The position numbers were made by a program, and so were the translations under genes. Below are positions 9,185 through 17,925 of a stretch of DNA of 51,328 bases, in pieces. Source of the stretch: UBA1738 sp045580145 (lineage in GTDB: Bacteria > Bacillota > Clostridia > UBA1381); assembly GCA_045580145.1 (NCBI GenBank), contig JAZNNI010000019.1, forward strand, positions 1 through 51,328. The letters run 5' to 3'. Below the pieces are notes generated by a model, which searched no databases, was not told the DNA's origin, and was given only the letters and a program-made list of their open reading frames with translations. Position 1 is the stretch's first letter. Each line of letters starts with the position of its first letter.

Positions 9185-10048
9185 ATGAGAGGGAAAATAA
9201 TTAAAGGAATCGGTGGTTTTTACTATGTAAAGACCGCCGATAATACAGTATATGAATGTAAGGCTCGCGGCATTTTCAGAAAGGACAATATTAAGCCCTG
9301 TATAGGTGACGAGGTCGAGATATTAGCAGATGGCGAAAAGGGAAGTATAGAAAATATATACCCCAGACGTACCGAACTGATACGTCCGAGTGTTTCAAAT
9401 ATTGATGTTTTGGTGATTGTCGTGGCGGCAAAGGACCCTGAGCCAAATATATTTTTGATAGACAAGCTTTTGGTAAATGCCGAGAAAAGCGGAATAATAC
9501 CTATTATATGTATAAACAAAACCGATGCTGCGTCGGGAGATGAGCTTTTGGATATTTACCAAAAAGCAGGATATGAGGTTATATGTGTCAGTGCGAAAAA
9601 GGGGGATGGCTTTGAAAAGCTGCTTCCGCATTTAAAAGACAAAACCTCTGCTTTTGCAGGTCTTTCGGGTGTGGGGAAATCTTCTATACTTAATTTATTA
9701 ACAGATACCTGTCAGGAAACGGGAGAGGTTTCTGAGAAAATTAAACGAGGAAAACACACAACCCGCCACGTAGAGCTTTTGGAGCTTCGTGGTGGCGGAT
9801 ATGTTCTTGATACTCCAGGGTTTAGCTCATTTGAGGTAAATAATATAAAAGCGACTGAGCTTTACAAATATTTTCCGGAAATGCGTGACTATGGGGATAT
9901 GTGTAGGTTCAAGAGCTGTTCACATATTAATGAGCCTGATTGTATAATTAAAGAACGAGTAGAATGCGGCGAAATTTCAAAGAGCCGTTATGAAAGCTAT
10001 AAAGAACTTTTTGAGCAACTAAAAAATGTAAAGGAATGGGAAAAATAA
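9185..10048 (+). CDS. rsgA: Ribosome small subunit-dependent GTPase RsgA
   Basis: RsgA is a circularly permuted GTPase that checks late 30S subunit assembly. The 287-residue protein has an N-terminal OB fold, then the G motifs in permuted order: NKTDA near residue 110, GLSGVGKSS at about 159-167 and DTPGF. The C-terminal zinc module has C240, C245, H247 and C253, with the spacing of B. subtilis YloQ. The start at 9185 has only a weak GAGTGA upstream, so translation may depend on coupling to prkC, whose stop is four bases earlier. RsgA is a known PrkC substrate in B. subtilis; here that link is inferred from neighbourhood. Confidence 0.96.
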   Translation: MRGKIIKGIGGFYYVKTADNTVYECKARGIFRKDNIKPCIGDEVEILADGEKGSIENIYPRRTELIRPSVSNIDVLVIVVAAKDPEPNIFLIDKLLVNAEKSGIIPIICINKTDAASGDELLDIYQKAGYEVICVSAKKGDGFEKLLPHLKDKTSAFAGLSGVGKSSILNLLTDTCQETGEVSEKIKRGKHTTRHVELLELRGGGYVLDTPGFSSFEVNNIKATELYKYFPEMRDYGDMCRFKSCSHINEPDCIIKERVECGEISKSRYESYKELFEQLKNVKEWEK

Positions 10049-10692
10049 TGATACTATCACCTTCAATGCTTTCTGCTGATTTTTCAAAATTGGCAGAGCA
10101 GGTTAACGAGGCAGAAAAAGCAGGAGCAACCTGGCTTCATATCGATGTTATGGACGGCATTTTTGTGCCGAATATAAGCTTTGGTGCCTGTGTATATAAA
10201 TGTATAAGAGATAAGTCAGGTCTGTTTTTTGACGTCCACCTGATGATTACTGACCCAGAGCGGTACTTAAAGGATTTTGCGGATAGCGGTGCAGATATGA
10301 TAACATTTCATATAGAGGCTACTAAAAAGCCTATGGAATGCATTGATATAATTCATTCACTTGGTAAAAAGGCAGGAATTTCACTAAATCCGGGAACACC
10401 TGTCGAGGCAGTTATTCCTTATCTTGACAAGGTTGATATGGTGCTTGTAATGAGTGTTAATCCGGGATATGGCGGACAGAAGTACATAGAGGACGTAAAC
10501 CCTAAGATTAAAAAGCTGAGAGAACTTACAGACAAAGATTTCTTGATTGAAGTAGATGGCGGAATTAAAAAGGAAAACATTAAATCTGTTGTGGAGCTTG
10601 GCGCAAATGTAATAGTTGCAGGCTCGGCAGTTTTCAATGATGACGTTACAGGGTCGGTAAAAGAGCTTTTGGAGGCTGTATGCGGGCAATAA
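10048..10692 (+). CDS. rpe: Ribulose-phosphate 3-epimerase
   Basis: Rpe interconverts ribulose 5-phosphate and xylulose 5-phosphate in the pentose phosphate pathway. An upstream in-frame ATG at 10036 touches its only AAGGAA sequence. The ATG at 10048 overlaps the rsgA stop by one base and gives the usual family N-terminus MILSPSMLSADF, so I prefer it (214 residues). TIM-barrel signatures are complete: HIDVMDGIFVPN, DVHLMI, NPGYGGQKYI and VDGGIK. The metal-binding His and Asp of these motifs are conserved. It overlaps thiN by 13 bases. The rsgA-rpe-thiN order is common in Firmicutes. Confidence 0.95.
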   Translation: MILSPSMLSADFSKLAEQVNEAEKAGATWLHIDVMDGIFVPNISFGACVYKCIRDKSGLFFDVHLMITDPERYLKDFADSGADMITFHIEATKKPMECIDIIHSLGKKAGISLNPGTPVEAVIPYLDKVDMVLVMSVNPGYGGQKYIEDVNPKIKKLRELTDKDFLIEVDGGIKKENIKSVVELGANVIVAGSAVFNDDVTGSVKELLEAVCGQ

Positions 10693-11285
10693 TTATATGT
10701 GGTGGCAATGTCGGGGAATATATAAAGGAATATATACGAAAAGATGACTTTATCATCTGTGCCGACAGCGGCTATGACAGAGCAAAGGCTTTTGGAATTG
10801 AGCCAGACATAATAATTGGTGATATGGATTCAATAAAAGAGCCTCCTAAATCTGAAAATAAGATAGTTTATCCGTCTCACAAGGATTTTACCGACAGCGA
10901 ATTGGTAGTTAAATATGCGCTTGAGCATAATTATGATGAAATCATAATGTTTGGTATGATTGGCTCAAGGATGGATCATACCCTTTCAAATTTGATGCTC
11001 TTAAAGCAAACAAAGGGAACAGATGCCGTTATAATTGACTCAAATAACGAGATTTATTTTGCAGAAAATGAAGTTATCCTTTCGGGAAAATGCGGAGATA
11101 TTGTGTCGATTGTCCCGTTTGAGAACGATGCAGAAGGCATTACTACCGAGGGACTTGAATATCCGTTAACTGATGGAAGAATAAAGATTGGGACAACCTT
11201 GGGAGTTAGCAATGTAATGACAGGGAGCTCCTGCAAGATAAATATAAAACGAGGAAATGCACTTATAATAAGGAGTAGAGACTGA
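10680..11285 (+). CDS. thiN: Thiamine pyrophosphokinase
   Basis: ThiN converts thiamine to thiamine pyrophosphate with ATP. The 201-residue protein has the catalytic-domain signatures CADSGYDRA, IIGDMDSI, KDFTDSEL and GSRMDHTLSN, and a C-terminal beta-rich thiamine-binding region containing TLGVSNVMTG. It overlaps the end of rpe by 13 bases, so translation is probably coupled. No TPP riboswitch is visible upstream, as expected for a gene inside an operon. Its stop overlaps the next start (TGATG). Confidence 0.93.
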   Translation: MRAIIICGGNVGEYIKEYIRKDDFIICADSGYDRAKAFGIEPDIIIGDMDSIKEPPKSENKIVYPSHKDFTDSELVVKYALEHNYDEIIMFGMIGSRMDHTLSNLMLLKQTKGTDAVIIDSNNEIYFAENEVILSGKCGDIVSIVPFENDAEGITTEGLEYPLTDGRIKIGTTLGVSNVMTGSSCKINIKRGNALIIRSRD

Positions 11286-12400
11286 TGATATATCTTGATA
11301 ATGCTTCTACAACAAAGCCGTCAGATAAGGCGAAAGAAGCCGTGATGGCTGCCTGTGAAAGCTTTGGTAATCCGTCAAGCCTTCACGGACTTGGTCTTAA
11401 TGCGGAAAAAATTATAACTGCCGCAAAGGAAAAGACTGCGCGGACTTTAGGAGTCGAGCCTAAGAATATATACTTTACTTCAGGCGGAACTGAGTCTAAC
11501 AATATGGCAATTTTAGGATATAGCTTTTCAAATAAAAAACGAGGAAACCACGTTATAACAACTCAGATTGAGCATCCTTCAGTAAAGGAACCATTTAAGG
11601 TTTTAGAAAAAAACGGTTTTGAAGTGACCTATTTGGGTGTTAATGAGGATGGCGAAATTTCACTTGATGAATTTGAAAAAGCTCTTAGACGGGATACTAT
11701 TTTAGTCAGCGTTATGGCTGTTAATAACGAAACAGGTGTTATTCAACCGATTGACCGATTAAAAGAAATTATGAAAAAAAACTCGCCTAAGGCAGTACTT
11801 CATACAGATGCTGTGCAGGGGTTTTTAAAGATAGATATAAAGCCTAAAAAAGCAGGAATTGATATGATGTCACTAAGCGGACATAAAATTCACGGATTAA
11901 AGGGAACAGGTGCTATATATATTAAAGAAGGAATTAATATAAGCCCGATAATCTGTGGTGGCGGGCAGGAAAAAAATCTCCGCTCAGGAACGGAAAATGT
12001 AGTAGGCATTGCGGCTTTTGGGGCGGCTGTTGACAATTTTAAAAGGATAGATTGTAAGATAAGGGACGAACTGAAAAATAAAATTTTAGAGAAAATAGAT
12101 AATGTGGTGGTGAATGGCTCGGATAATAACTCGGGGTATATTCTCAATGTATCCTTTTTGGGAATAAAAGCAGAAATTCTCCTTCATAGCCTTGAGGCGA
12201 AAGGAATTTATGTTTCGACAGGCTCTGCGTGTTCGTCAAATAAGCCGATGCCAAGCCACGTCCTCACGGCAATGGGGAAGACTCCTGCGGAAATCGGCGG
12301 TGCAATCCGCTTCAGCTTTTCGGATGAGGAGTTTGATGTGGATTATGTTTTAGAAACACTAAAGAACGAAGTGGAAAATATAAGAAAATATGTGAGGTAA
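11285..12400 (+). CDS. Cysteine desulfurase, NifS/IscS-like, partner of ThiI
   Basis: This PLP enzyme removes sulfur from cysteine and passes it on as a persulfide. The 371-residue protein begins with MIYLDNASTTKPS. It has GGTESNN, HTDAVQGFLKI, the PLP lysine K201 in SGHKIHG and the sulfur-carrying cysteine C316 in TGSACSSNK. Its place directly before thiI matches the B. subtilis nifZ-thiI pair, where the desulfurase supplies sulfur for 4-thiouridine in tRNA. I therefore infer that role rather than a general Fe-S role, though both are possible. No IscU/SufU gene is adjacent. The start overlaps the thiN stop. Confidence 0.92.
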   Translation: MIYLDNASTTKPSDKAKEAVMAACESFGNPSSLHGLGLNAEKIITAAKEKTARTLGVEPKNIYFTSGGTESNNMAILGYSFSNKKRGNHVITTQIEHPSVKEPFKVLEKNGFEVTYLGVNEDGEISLDEFEKALRRDTILVSVMAVNNETGVIQPIDRLKEIMKKNSPKAVLHTDAVQGFLKIDIKPKKAGIDMMSLSGHKIHGLKGTGAIYIKEGINISPIICGGGQEKNLRSGTENVVGIAAFGAAVDNFKRIDCKIRDELKNKILEKIDNVVVNGSDNNSGYILNVSFLGIKAEILLHSLEAKGIYVSTGSACSSNKPMPSHVLTAMGKTPAEIGGAIRFSFSDEEFDVDYVLETLKNEVENIRKYVR

Positions 12401-12404
12401 GCTT

Positions 12405-13586
12405 GTGAAAGAAGTTATATTGGTAAAATATGGAGAAATAATTTTAAAAGGCGGAAACAGACCAAAATTTGAAAAGATTTTGATTAGAAATATTGCAAAT
12501 GCAATAAGAAATATTGCAAAAACAAACATAACCATTGCTCAGGCTACCATATATATAAAGGTAGAGGACAGCGATATGATGGACGTTGTATGCGAGCGTC
12601 TTTCAAAAATTTTTGGTATCGTTTCCATAACACGTGCCGCTGTTTGCGAAAAAACAGTAGAAGCTATTGAGGAAACTGCAATTTTATATTGTAAAAAAGA
12701 CCTCTTGCCGGGCAAGAAATTTAAGGTTGAAGCAAAAAGGTCGGACAAGAAGTTTCCGCTTAATTCTGTCCAGCTTGCGATTGAGGTGGGCGGATATCTG
12801 CACGAGGAATGCGAGGGACTTTTGGTGGACGTGCATAACCCTGATGTTACGGTTCAGGTTGAAGTGCGTGACGATAATGCCTATGTATATTGCAGAGAAA
12901 ATAAAATTCAGGGTCAGGGCGGAATGCCGATAGGTACAGGCGGAAAAGCGACACTTCTTCTGTCAGGAGGAATTGACAGTCCGGTTGCGGGACATATGAT
13001 TTCAAAACGCGGCATAGAAATTGATGCAGTAAACTTTTTTAGCTTTCCATATACGAGTGACAGAGCAAAGGAAAAGGTTATTGACCTTGCTGCCATTTTG
13101 GCAAGATATACCTCAAAGGTGAACCTGTATGTTGTTCCATTTACAGATATTCAACTTGCAATCAGGGATAATTGCCCTGAGGAGCATATGACACTAATAA
13201 TGCGCAGATTTATGATGAAAATATCGGAAAAGCTTGCAAAATGGCATAAATCACAGGCACTCATCACAGGGGAAAGTGCAGGACAAGTTGCCTCACAGAC
13301 TCTTTCTGCGCTTGATGTAACAAATGCAGTTTGCGATATGCCTGTTTTAAGACCGCTTATTGGAATGGACAAGACGGAGATTATCGAGCGCTCGCGCGCG
13401 ATTGATGCGTTTGAAACATCAATACTTCCTTATGAGGATTGCTGCACGGTATTTACACCGAAGCATCCGACAACAAATCCGAAACGGGAAAATATTGAAA
13501 AAAGTGAGAAGCGTCTTGACGTGGAAAGACTTATAGAGGAAGCGCTTGCTGGGGTCGAAAAGATAGAAGTGTATCCTAAATTATAG
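12405..13586 (+). CDS. thiI: tRNA 4-thiouridine synthase ThiI
   Basis: ThiI adenylates uridine 8 of tRNA and inserts sulfur from the upstream desulfurase. The 393-residue protein has a ferredoxin-like/THUMP N-terminal half (to about 170) and a PP-loop domain with SGGIDSPVAG beginning at residue 187. It ends without the rhodanese domain of E. coli ThiI, as is usual in Firmicutes. The start codon is GTG, supported by GAGG seven bases upstream. It lies four bases after the desulfurase and is the last gene of the long + strand run, since recA has its own promoter. Confidence 0.95.
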   Translation: MKEVILVKYGEIILKGGNRPKFEKILIRNIANAIRNIAKTNITIAQATIYIKVEDSDMMDVVCERLSKIFGIVSITRAAVCEKTVEAIEETAILYCKKDLLPGKKFKVEAKRSDKKFPLNSVQLAIEVGGYLHEECEGLLVDVHNPDVTVQVEVRDDNAYVYCRENKIQGQGGMPIGTGGKATLLLSGGIDSPVAGHMISKRGIEIDAVNFFSFPYTSDRAKEKVIDLAAILARYTSKVNLYVVPFTDIQLAIRDNCPEEHMTLIMRRFMMKISEKLAKWHKSQALITGESAGQVASQTLSALDVTNAVCDMPVLRPLIGMDKTEIIERSRAIDAFETSILPYEDCCTVFTPKHPTTNPKRENIEKSEKRLDVERLIEEALAGVEKIEVYPKL

Positions 13587-13595
13587 TCAAAACTA

Positions 13596-13624
13596 TTGCA
13601 ATATTCAATGAAATAGTGTATAAT
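13596..13624 (+). promoter_or_regulatory. Sigma-A promoter of recA
   Basis: TTGCAA at 13596-13601 and TATAAT at 13619-13624 are separated by 17 bases, a near-consensus vegetative promoter. Transcription would start near 13631, about 29 bases before the recA ATG. No sequence resembling a LexA operator (GAAC-N4-GTTC type) is seen around it. Confidence 0.88.
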
Positions 13625-13659
13625 ATATACAAATTATGCGAAATTCGGAGGAATTTTTG

Positions 13660-14745
13660 ATGGAGAAAAAGCAAACAGATAAAAAGCCTGTTATGGAAAT
13701 AGAAAATTCAAGTGAAAAGAAGAAAGCCCTTGCGGCGGTGTTTGGTGCCATAGAAAAGCAGTATGGCAAAGGCACTATAATGAAGCTTGGAGAAGCTCCG
13801 CACGTAGATGTGGATGCTATTCCTACAGGTTCTTTGACTCTTGATATGGCACTTGGTGTGGGAGGAATTCCAAAGGGACGTGTTATAGAAATCTACGGAC
13901 CGGAATCATCAGGAAAGACAACTGTTGCTCTTCACGTGGTTGCAGAGGCGCAAAGAAGAGGCGGAGAGGCTGCTTTTATTGATGCAGAGCACGCTCTTGA
14001 CCCTGTATATGCAAAAAATCTTGGTGTTGATATAGATAATTTAATTGTTTCTCAGCCGGATACGGGTGAGCAGGCACTTGAAATTGCAGAGGCACTAGTT
14101 AGGAGCGGAGCACTTGACGTTGTAGTTATTGACTCTGTTGCGGCGCTGGTTCCAAAGGCGGAAATTGAAGGTGAAATGGGCGGCGCACACGTTGGGCTTT
14201 TGGCAAGACTTATGTCGCAGGCACTTCGTAAATTAACCGCTATTACTGCAAAATCAGGAACGGCAGTTATCTTCATAAACCAGCTTCGTGAAAAAGTTGG
14301 TGTTGTTTATGGAAACCCTGAGACAACTCCGGGAGGACGCGCTCTTAAGTTCTTTGCTTCGGTAAGACTTGAAGTAAGACGTCAGGAGCCTATTAAAAAT
14401 GGTACTGAAATCGTTGGTAACAAGACAAAAGTCAAGGTTGTTAAAAATAAAGTGGCTCCGCCGTTTAAGGATGCTGAATTTGACATTATGTACGGTCAGG
14501 GTATATCAAAAATGGGGAACATCCTTGATGTGGCAACTAATTTTGATATAATCAAAAAAAGCGGTGCTTGGTTCTCATATGAAGGAGAACGTCTTGGACA
14601 GGGAAGAGACAATGTCAAGAAGTATATGGAGGACAATCCTGAATTTGCTCAGGAAATAGAACGTCAGGTTCGCGAAATGCTGGGTAAGAAAAGTAGTTCT
14701 AAAACGAACGATGTTGTCGGCGAAAATGACAAAAATGATGAATAA
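13660..14745 (+). CDS. recA: Recombinase RecA
   Basis: RecA coats single-stranded DNA and drives homologous recombination and SOS signalling. An in-frame ATG at 13636 exists, but CGGAGGAA at 13646-13653 positions translation at the ATG at 13660, giving 361 residues. The Walker A motif GPESSGKT is at residues 80-87. The Walker B region VVVIDSVAAL, NQLREKVG and GGRALKFFASVR are intact. The C-terminal tail is acidic and charged, as usual. It has its own promoter and stands between thiI and an HPr gene. Confidence 0.98.
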   Translation: MEKKQTDKKPVMEIENSSEKKKALAAVFGAIEKQYGKGTIMKLGEAPHVDVDAIPTGSLTLDMALGVGGIPKGRVIEIYGPESSGKTTVALHVVAEAQRRGGEAAFIDAEHALDPVYAKNLGVDIDNLIVSQPDTGEQALEIAEALVRSGALDVVVIDSVAALVPKAEIEGEMGGAHVGLLARLMSQALRKLTAITAKSGTAVIFINQLREKVGVVYGNPETTPGGRALKFFASVRLEVRRQEPIKNGTEIVGNKTKVKVVKNKVAPPFKDAEFDIMYGQGISKMGNILDVATNFDIIKKSGAWFSYEGERLGQGRDNVKKYMEDNPEFAQEIERQVREMLGKKSSSKTNDVVGENDKNDE

Positions 14746-14800
14746 AATTTTTACTAATAGGGTATCTTTAACTAAAATTTCTGTTTTTTAACAAATAGGG

Positions 14801-14829
14801 TTGACGTTTTATATATTTTTTAGTATTCT
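14801..14829 (+). promoter_or_regulatory. Sigma-A promoter of the HPr gene
   Basis: TTGACG at 14801-14806 and TATTCT at 14824-14829 are 17 bases apart. Transcription would start near 14836. A second TATACT at 14835-14840 has no matching -35 element at normal spacing. Confidence 0.7.
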
Positions 14830-14880
14830 AATAGTATACTTACGGATTTTTCGCGAGTGTTTTGCAAGGAGGAAATCTTT

Positions 14881-15144
14881 ATGTTTTCAAAAGAAGTTGA
14901 AGTTCAGAATCAGGTGGGATTGCACGCACGTCCTGCAACATTTTTCATACAGAAGGCAAACGAATTTAAATCAAGTATATGGGTTGAAAAGGATGAACGC
15001 AAGGTTAATGCAAAGAGCCTTTTAGGAGTTCTTTCTCTTGGAATTACAAAGGGAACAACAATCAGCATTATTGCTGACGGAGCTGACGAAGAGGAAGCAG
15101 TTGTTACTTTGGTTAATTTGATTGCCTCTAACTTCACAGAATAA
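14881..15144 (+). CDS. ptsH: Phosphocarrier protein HPr
   Basis: HPr carries phosphate from enzyme I to the sugar-specific PTS enzymes and, in Firmicutes, is the signal for carbon catabolite control. AAGGAGG at 14866-14872 places the start at the ATG at 14881, giving 87 residues; an upstream GTG at 14857 is not supported. H15 in GLHARPA is the enzyme I site. S46 in NAKSLLGV is the HPr-kinase site, so both known phosphorylation sites are in their exact positions. This separates it from Crh, which lacks the His. No ptsI lies beside it, as is common when ptsH stands alone. Confidence 0.94.
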   Translation: MFSKEVEVQNQVGLHARPATFFIQKANEFKSSIWVEKDERKVNAKSLLGVLSLGITKGTTISIIADGADEEEAVVTLVNLIASNFTE

Positions 15145-15167
15145 AATTTTGCTTAAAAAGATTAATT

Positions 15168-15202
15168 AAATAACTCTGCTTTGTTAAGGTAGAGTTATTT
15201 TT
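15168..15202 (+). terminator. Rho-independent terminator after HPr gene
   Basis: AAATAACTCT at 15168-15177 pairs with AGAGTTATTT at 15191-15200 around a 13-base loop, and the T run continues to 15202. It separates the HPr gene from uvrC. Confidence 0.8.
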
Positions 15203-15238
15203 GACTTTAAAGAACTAAAATTTCAAAAAGGGATAAAG

Positions 15239-17119
15239 ATGTTTAATTTAGAAGAAGAACTTAAAAATCTGCCTGAGGAACCGGGTGTATATATAATGCA
15301 CGACAAGGATGACGAGATTATATATGTAGGCAAGGCGAAAATCCTCAAAAACAGGGTAAGACAATATTTCGGTAGTGGTAAAAATCATACCCCAAAGGTT
15401 GCGGCAATGGTTTCAAATGTGGCTTACTTTGAGTATATTGTAACTGACTCAGAAGTAGAGGCACTTGTTTTGGAGTGCAATCTTATAAAAAAACATCGCC
15501 CGAAATATAATATATTATTAAAGGACGATAAGCAGTATCCATATATAAAGGTTACTATTAATGAAGAATATCCGAAAATTTTTATGTCACGAACTCTAAA
15601 AAATGACGGCGCAAAATATTTCGGACCATATACAGGTATGCAGCCTGTACGTGCGGCACTTGATATAGTGCAGAAGATTTTTAAGCCACCGCTTTGCAGA
15701 CGTAAGTTTCCTGAGGATATAGGAAAGGACAGACCGTGTCTTAATTACCATATAAATAACTGCTTTGCCCCGTGTATTGCCGGCAGAATATCAAGAGATG
15801 AATACAGACAGATTTATTTTGATATTTGCTCATTTTTAGAAGGTAATCACGAGGAGCTTCTTTCAAATATGCATAAAGATATGATGAATGCATCAAAAAA
15901 TATGGAATTTGAAAAAGCAGCGATGCTCCGTGATAAAATTGAAGCGGTAAAGAGATTTGAGGAAAAGCAGAAAATAATCAATACCGGCAAGCAAACTGAT
16001 ATTGATATTATTGCATCGGCAAGGCTGGGCAGTAAAACCTTTGTCGAGGTGTTTTTTGTACGCTTAGGGAAAATAACAGGTCATACAAGCTATCGCATTG
16101 AAGATACGCAATTCTCAAGTGATAGTGAAGTAATATCTGATTTTATAAAACAATTTTATGCAGAATCGGATAATATACCAAAGGAAATCCTGACAGAAGA
16201 GCCTGTAGAAGACAGCGGCGTGATTTCAGATTGGCTGTCATCAAAAAAGAGAAGCAAGGTAAATATAACTGCCCCTCGAAAAGGTGAGAAAAGAAAGCTT
16301 ACTATGATGGTACACAAAAATGCCGAAATAGCGGCTGAAAATTACCGCGTAGGCAACCTTAAATATTCGGATAAGAAGAATAAAATATCCGAGGAAATAG
16401 CAAAAAAGCTTGCGATGGAAAAGGTGCCGTCAAGAATTGAATCATATGATATTTCAAATATATCCGGAAGTGATAATGTTGCGTCTATGGTAGTGTTTGT
16501 AAATGGGAAGCCGTCTAAAAAGGATTACAGGCATTTCAAAATCAAATCATTTGAGGGTGCAAATGATTATATGGCGATGCAGGAGGTCATATACAGGAGA
16601 TTCCGCCACGCAAAAGATGAGGAAAGTAATATTGAGGCAGGACTTTTAAAGGAAGAGGATGCAAAATTTCTGCCATATCCCGACCTTATTTTACTTGATG
16701 GCGGAAAAGGACATTTATCCGCTGTGGGAGAAATTATGGAAACAATAGACCTCGATATTCCGGTTTATGGAATGGTAAAGGATTCAAAGCACAAAACACG
16801 CGGACTTTTATCGCAAAATGGCGAGATTGAGCTTTCGCCTGTAGATAGTGTGTTTAAATTTATAACCTCGGTTCAGGACGAGGTACACAGGAGTGCAATA
16901 ACATACCATCGAAAATTGAGGAGTAAGAGCCTGACAAAATCAGAGCTTGATAATATAAAGGGAATAGGAGAGGTCAAAAAGGCAAAACTGTTAAAGAGTT
17001 TTGGCTCGGTTGAAAATGTAAAAAATGCATCACGTGATGAGCTTTCGTCTGTGGTTGATGCTAAAGCGGCAACAGCAGTATATGAGTATTTTAAGGAGAA
17101 AAAGGATGTTCACTCTTAA
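15239..17119 (+). CDS. uvrC: UvrABC excinuclease subunit C
   Basis: UvrC makes both cuts in nucleotide excision repair. The 626-residue protein has the N-terminal GIY-YIG nuclease domain (about 13-90) with EEPGVYIMHD and IIYVGKAKILKNRV. The Cys-rich region CFAPCIAGRIS is next, then a UVR motif (about 200-235). The RNase H-like nuclease domain has YDISNISGSD and DGGKGHLSA, and two helix-hairpin-helix motifs lie at the end (about 570-620). Weak AAAGGGAT precedes the ATG. It overlaps pgeF by 14 bases. Confidence 0.97.
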   Translation: MFNLEEELKNLPEEPGVYIMHDKDDEIIYVGKAKILKNRVRQYFGSGKNHTPKVAAMVSNVAYFEYIVTDSEVEALVLECNLIKKHRPKYNILLKDDKQYPYIKVTINEEYPKIFMSRTLKNDGAKYFGPYTGMQPVRAALDIVQKIFKPPLCRRKFPEDIGKDRPCLNYHINNCFAPCIAGRISRDEYRQIYFDICSFLEGNHEELLSNMHKDMMNASKNMEFEKAAMLRDKIEAVKRFEEKQKIINTGKQTDIDIIASARLGSKTFVEVFFVRLGKITGHTSYRIEDTQFSSDSEVISDFIKQFYAESDNIPKEILTEEPVEDSGVISDWLSSKKRSKVNITAPRKGEKRKLTMMVHKNAEIAAENYRVGNLKYSDKKNKISEEIAKKLAMEKVPSRIESYDISNISGSDNVASMVVFVNGKPSKKDYRHFKIKSFEGANDYMAMQEVIYRRFRHAKDEESNIEAGLLKEEDAKFLPYPDLILLDGGKGHLSAVGEIMETIDLDIPVYGMVKDSKHKTRGLLSQNGEIELSPVDSVFKFITSVQDEVHRSAITYHRKLRSKSLTKSELDNIKGIGEVKKAKLLKSFGSVENVKNASRDELSSVVDAKAATAVYEYFKEKKDVHS

Positions 17120-17906
17120 ATCAAGCGGCAAGCTTCAGTATTATACGATTGATGAGTTTGAAAGTACAGGACTAGTAAAGCATTGCTTTTCGACAAGGAA
17201 TGGCGGCGTAAGTGAAAATGAGTTTAGAAGTCTTAATCTGAGAATGAACTCGGATGACAAAAAAGAGAATATTTTACAGAATTACAAAATAATTTGTGAC
17301 GAAATTGGTATAAATTTTGAAGATTTGGTCTTTTCAAATCAGGTTCATGATGATAAAATATATATTGTAGATAAAAACGATTGCGGCAATGGTATTATAA
17401 AGCCCCAGAAGTTCGATAGTGCAGATAGCCTGATTACGTGCGAGGCGGGTGTTCCGCTTGCAGTTTTTGGGGCAGACTGTGTGCCGATTTATTTTCTTGA
17501 TACTAAAAATCGGGTTATCGCTCTTGCACATTCGGGCTGGAAAGGGACGGTGCTTCGAATCGGTGAAAAAACTGTGCAGAAGATGATGAAGGAGTTTTCT
17601 TCAAATCCCGAGGATATATTGATAGGTATAGGTCCGTCAATCAGAGTATGTCACTTTGAAGTTGGCGATGAAATTGCAGATATTTTTAAAGAAGAATTTG
17701 GTGATGGGGTTTTAGAAAAACATAAAAAATATCACGTAAATTTGCAAAAAGCAGTTAAAATTCAGCTTAAAGATGTTGGGATACCTGATAAAAATATAAT
17801 TGATTCGGGGATTTGCACCTATTGTAACAGCGACCTTTTATTTTCACACAGAAAGACAAATGGAAAGCGCGGAGTTATGGCTGCGATTATGGAACTGAAA
17901 AAATAG
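17106..17906 (+). CDS. pgeF: Peptidoglycan editing factor / purine nucleoside phosphorylase family (PgeF, YfiH)
   Basis: This is a multicopper-oxidase-fold ('laccase domain') protein. E. coli YfiH removes misincorporated L-Ser peptidoglycan precursors, and relatives act on purine nucleosides. AAGGAG at 17093-17098 inside uvrC fits the ATG at 17106, giving 266 residues, and I reject the longer in-frame start at 17025. The zinc ligands expected for the family are H81 in NQVHDD, C125 in GADCVPIYF and H142 in AHSGWKG. GIGPSIRVCHFEVG and the C-terminal CTYCNSDLLFSHR motif are also present. Overlap with uvrC suggests coupled translation. Confidence 0.93.
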   Translation: MFTLKSSGKLQYYTIDEFESTGLVKHCFSTRNGGVSENEFRSLNLRMNSDDKKENILQNYKIICDEIGINFEDLVFSNQVHDDKIYIVDKNDCGNGIIKPQKFDSADSLITCEAGVPLAVFGADCVPIYFLDTKNRVIALAHSGWKGTVLRIGEKTVQKMMKEFSSNPEDILIGIGPSIRVCHFEVGDEIADIFKEEFGDGVLEKHKKYHVNLQKAVKIQLKDVGIPDKNIIDSGICTYCNSDLLFSHRKTNGKRGVMAAIMELKK

Positions 17907-17925
17907 ATATATTACACAGAGAGGA

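Noticed and set aside
10595..10692. Possible TPP riboswitch before thiN
   Set aside because: thiN overlaps rpe, no THI-box sequence is seen, and it lies inside an operon.
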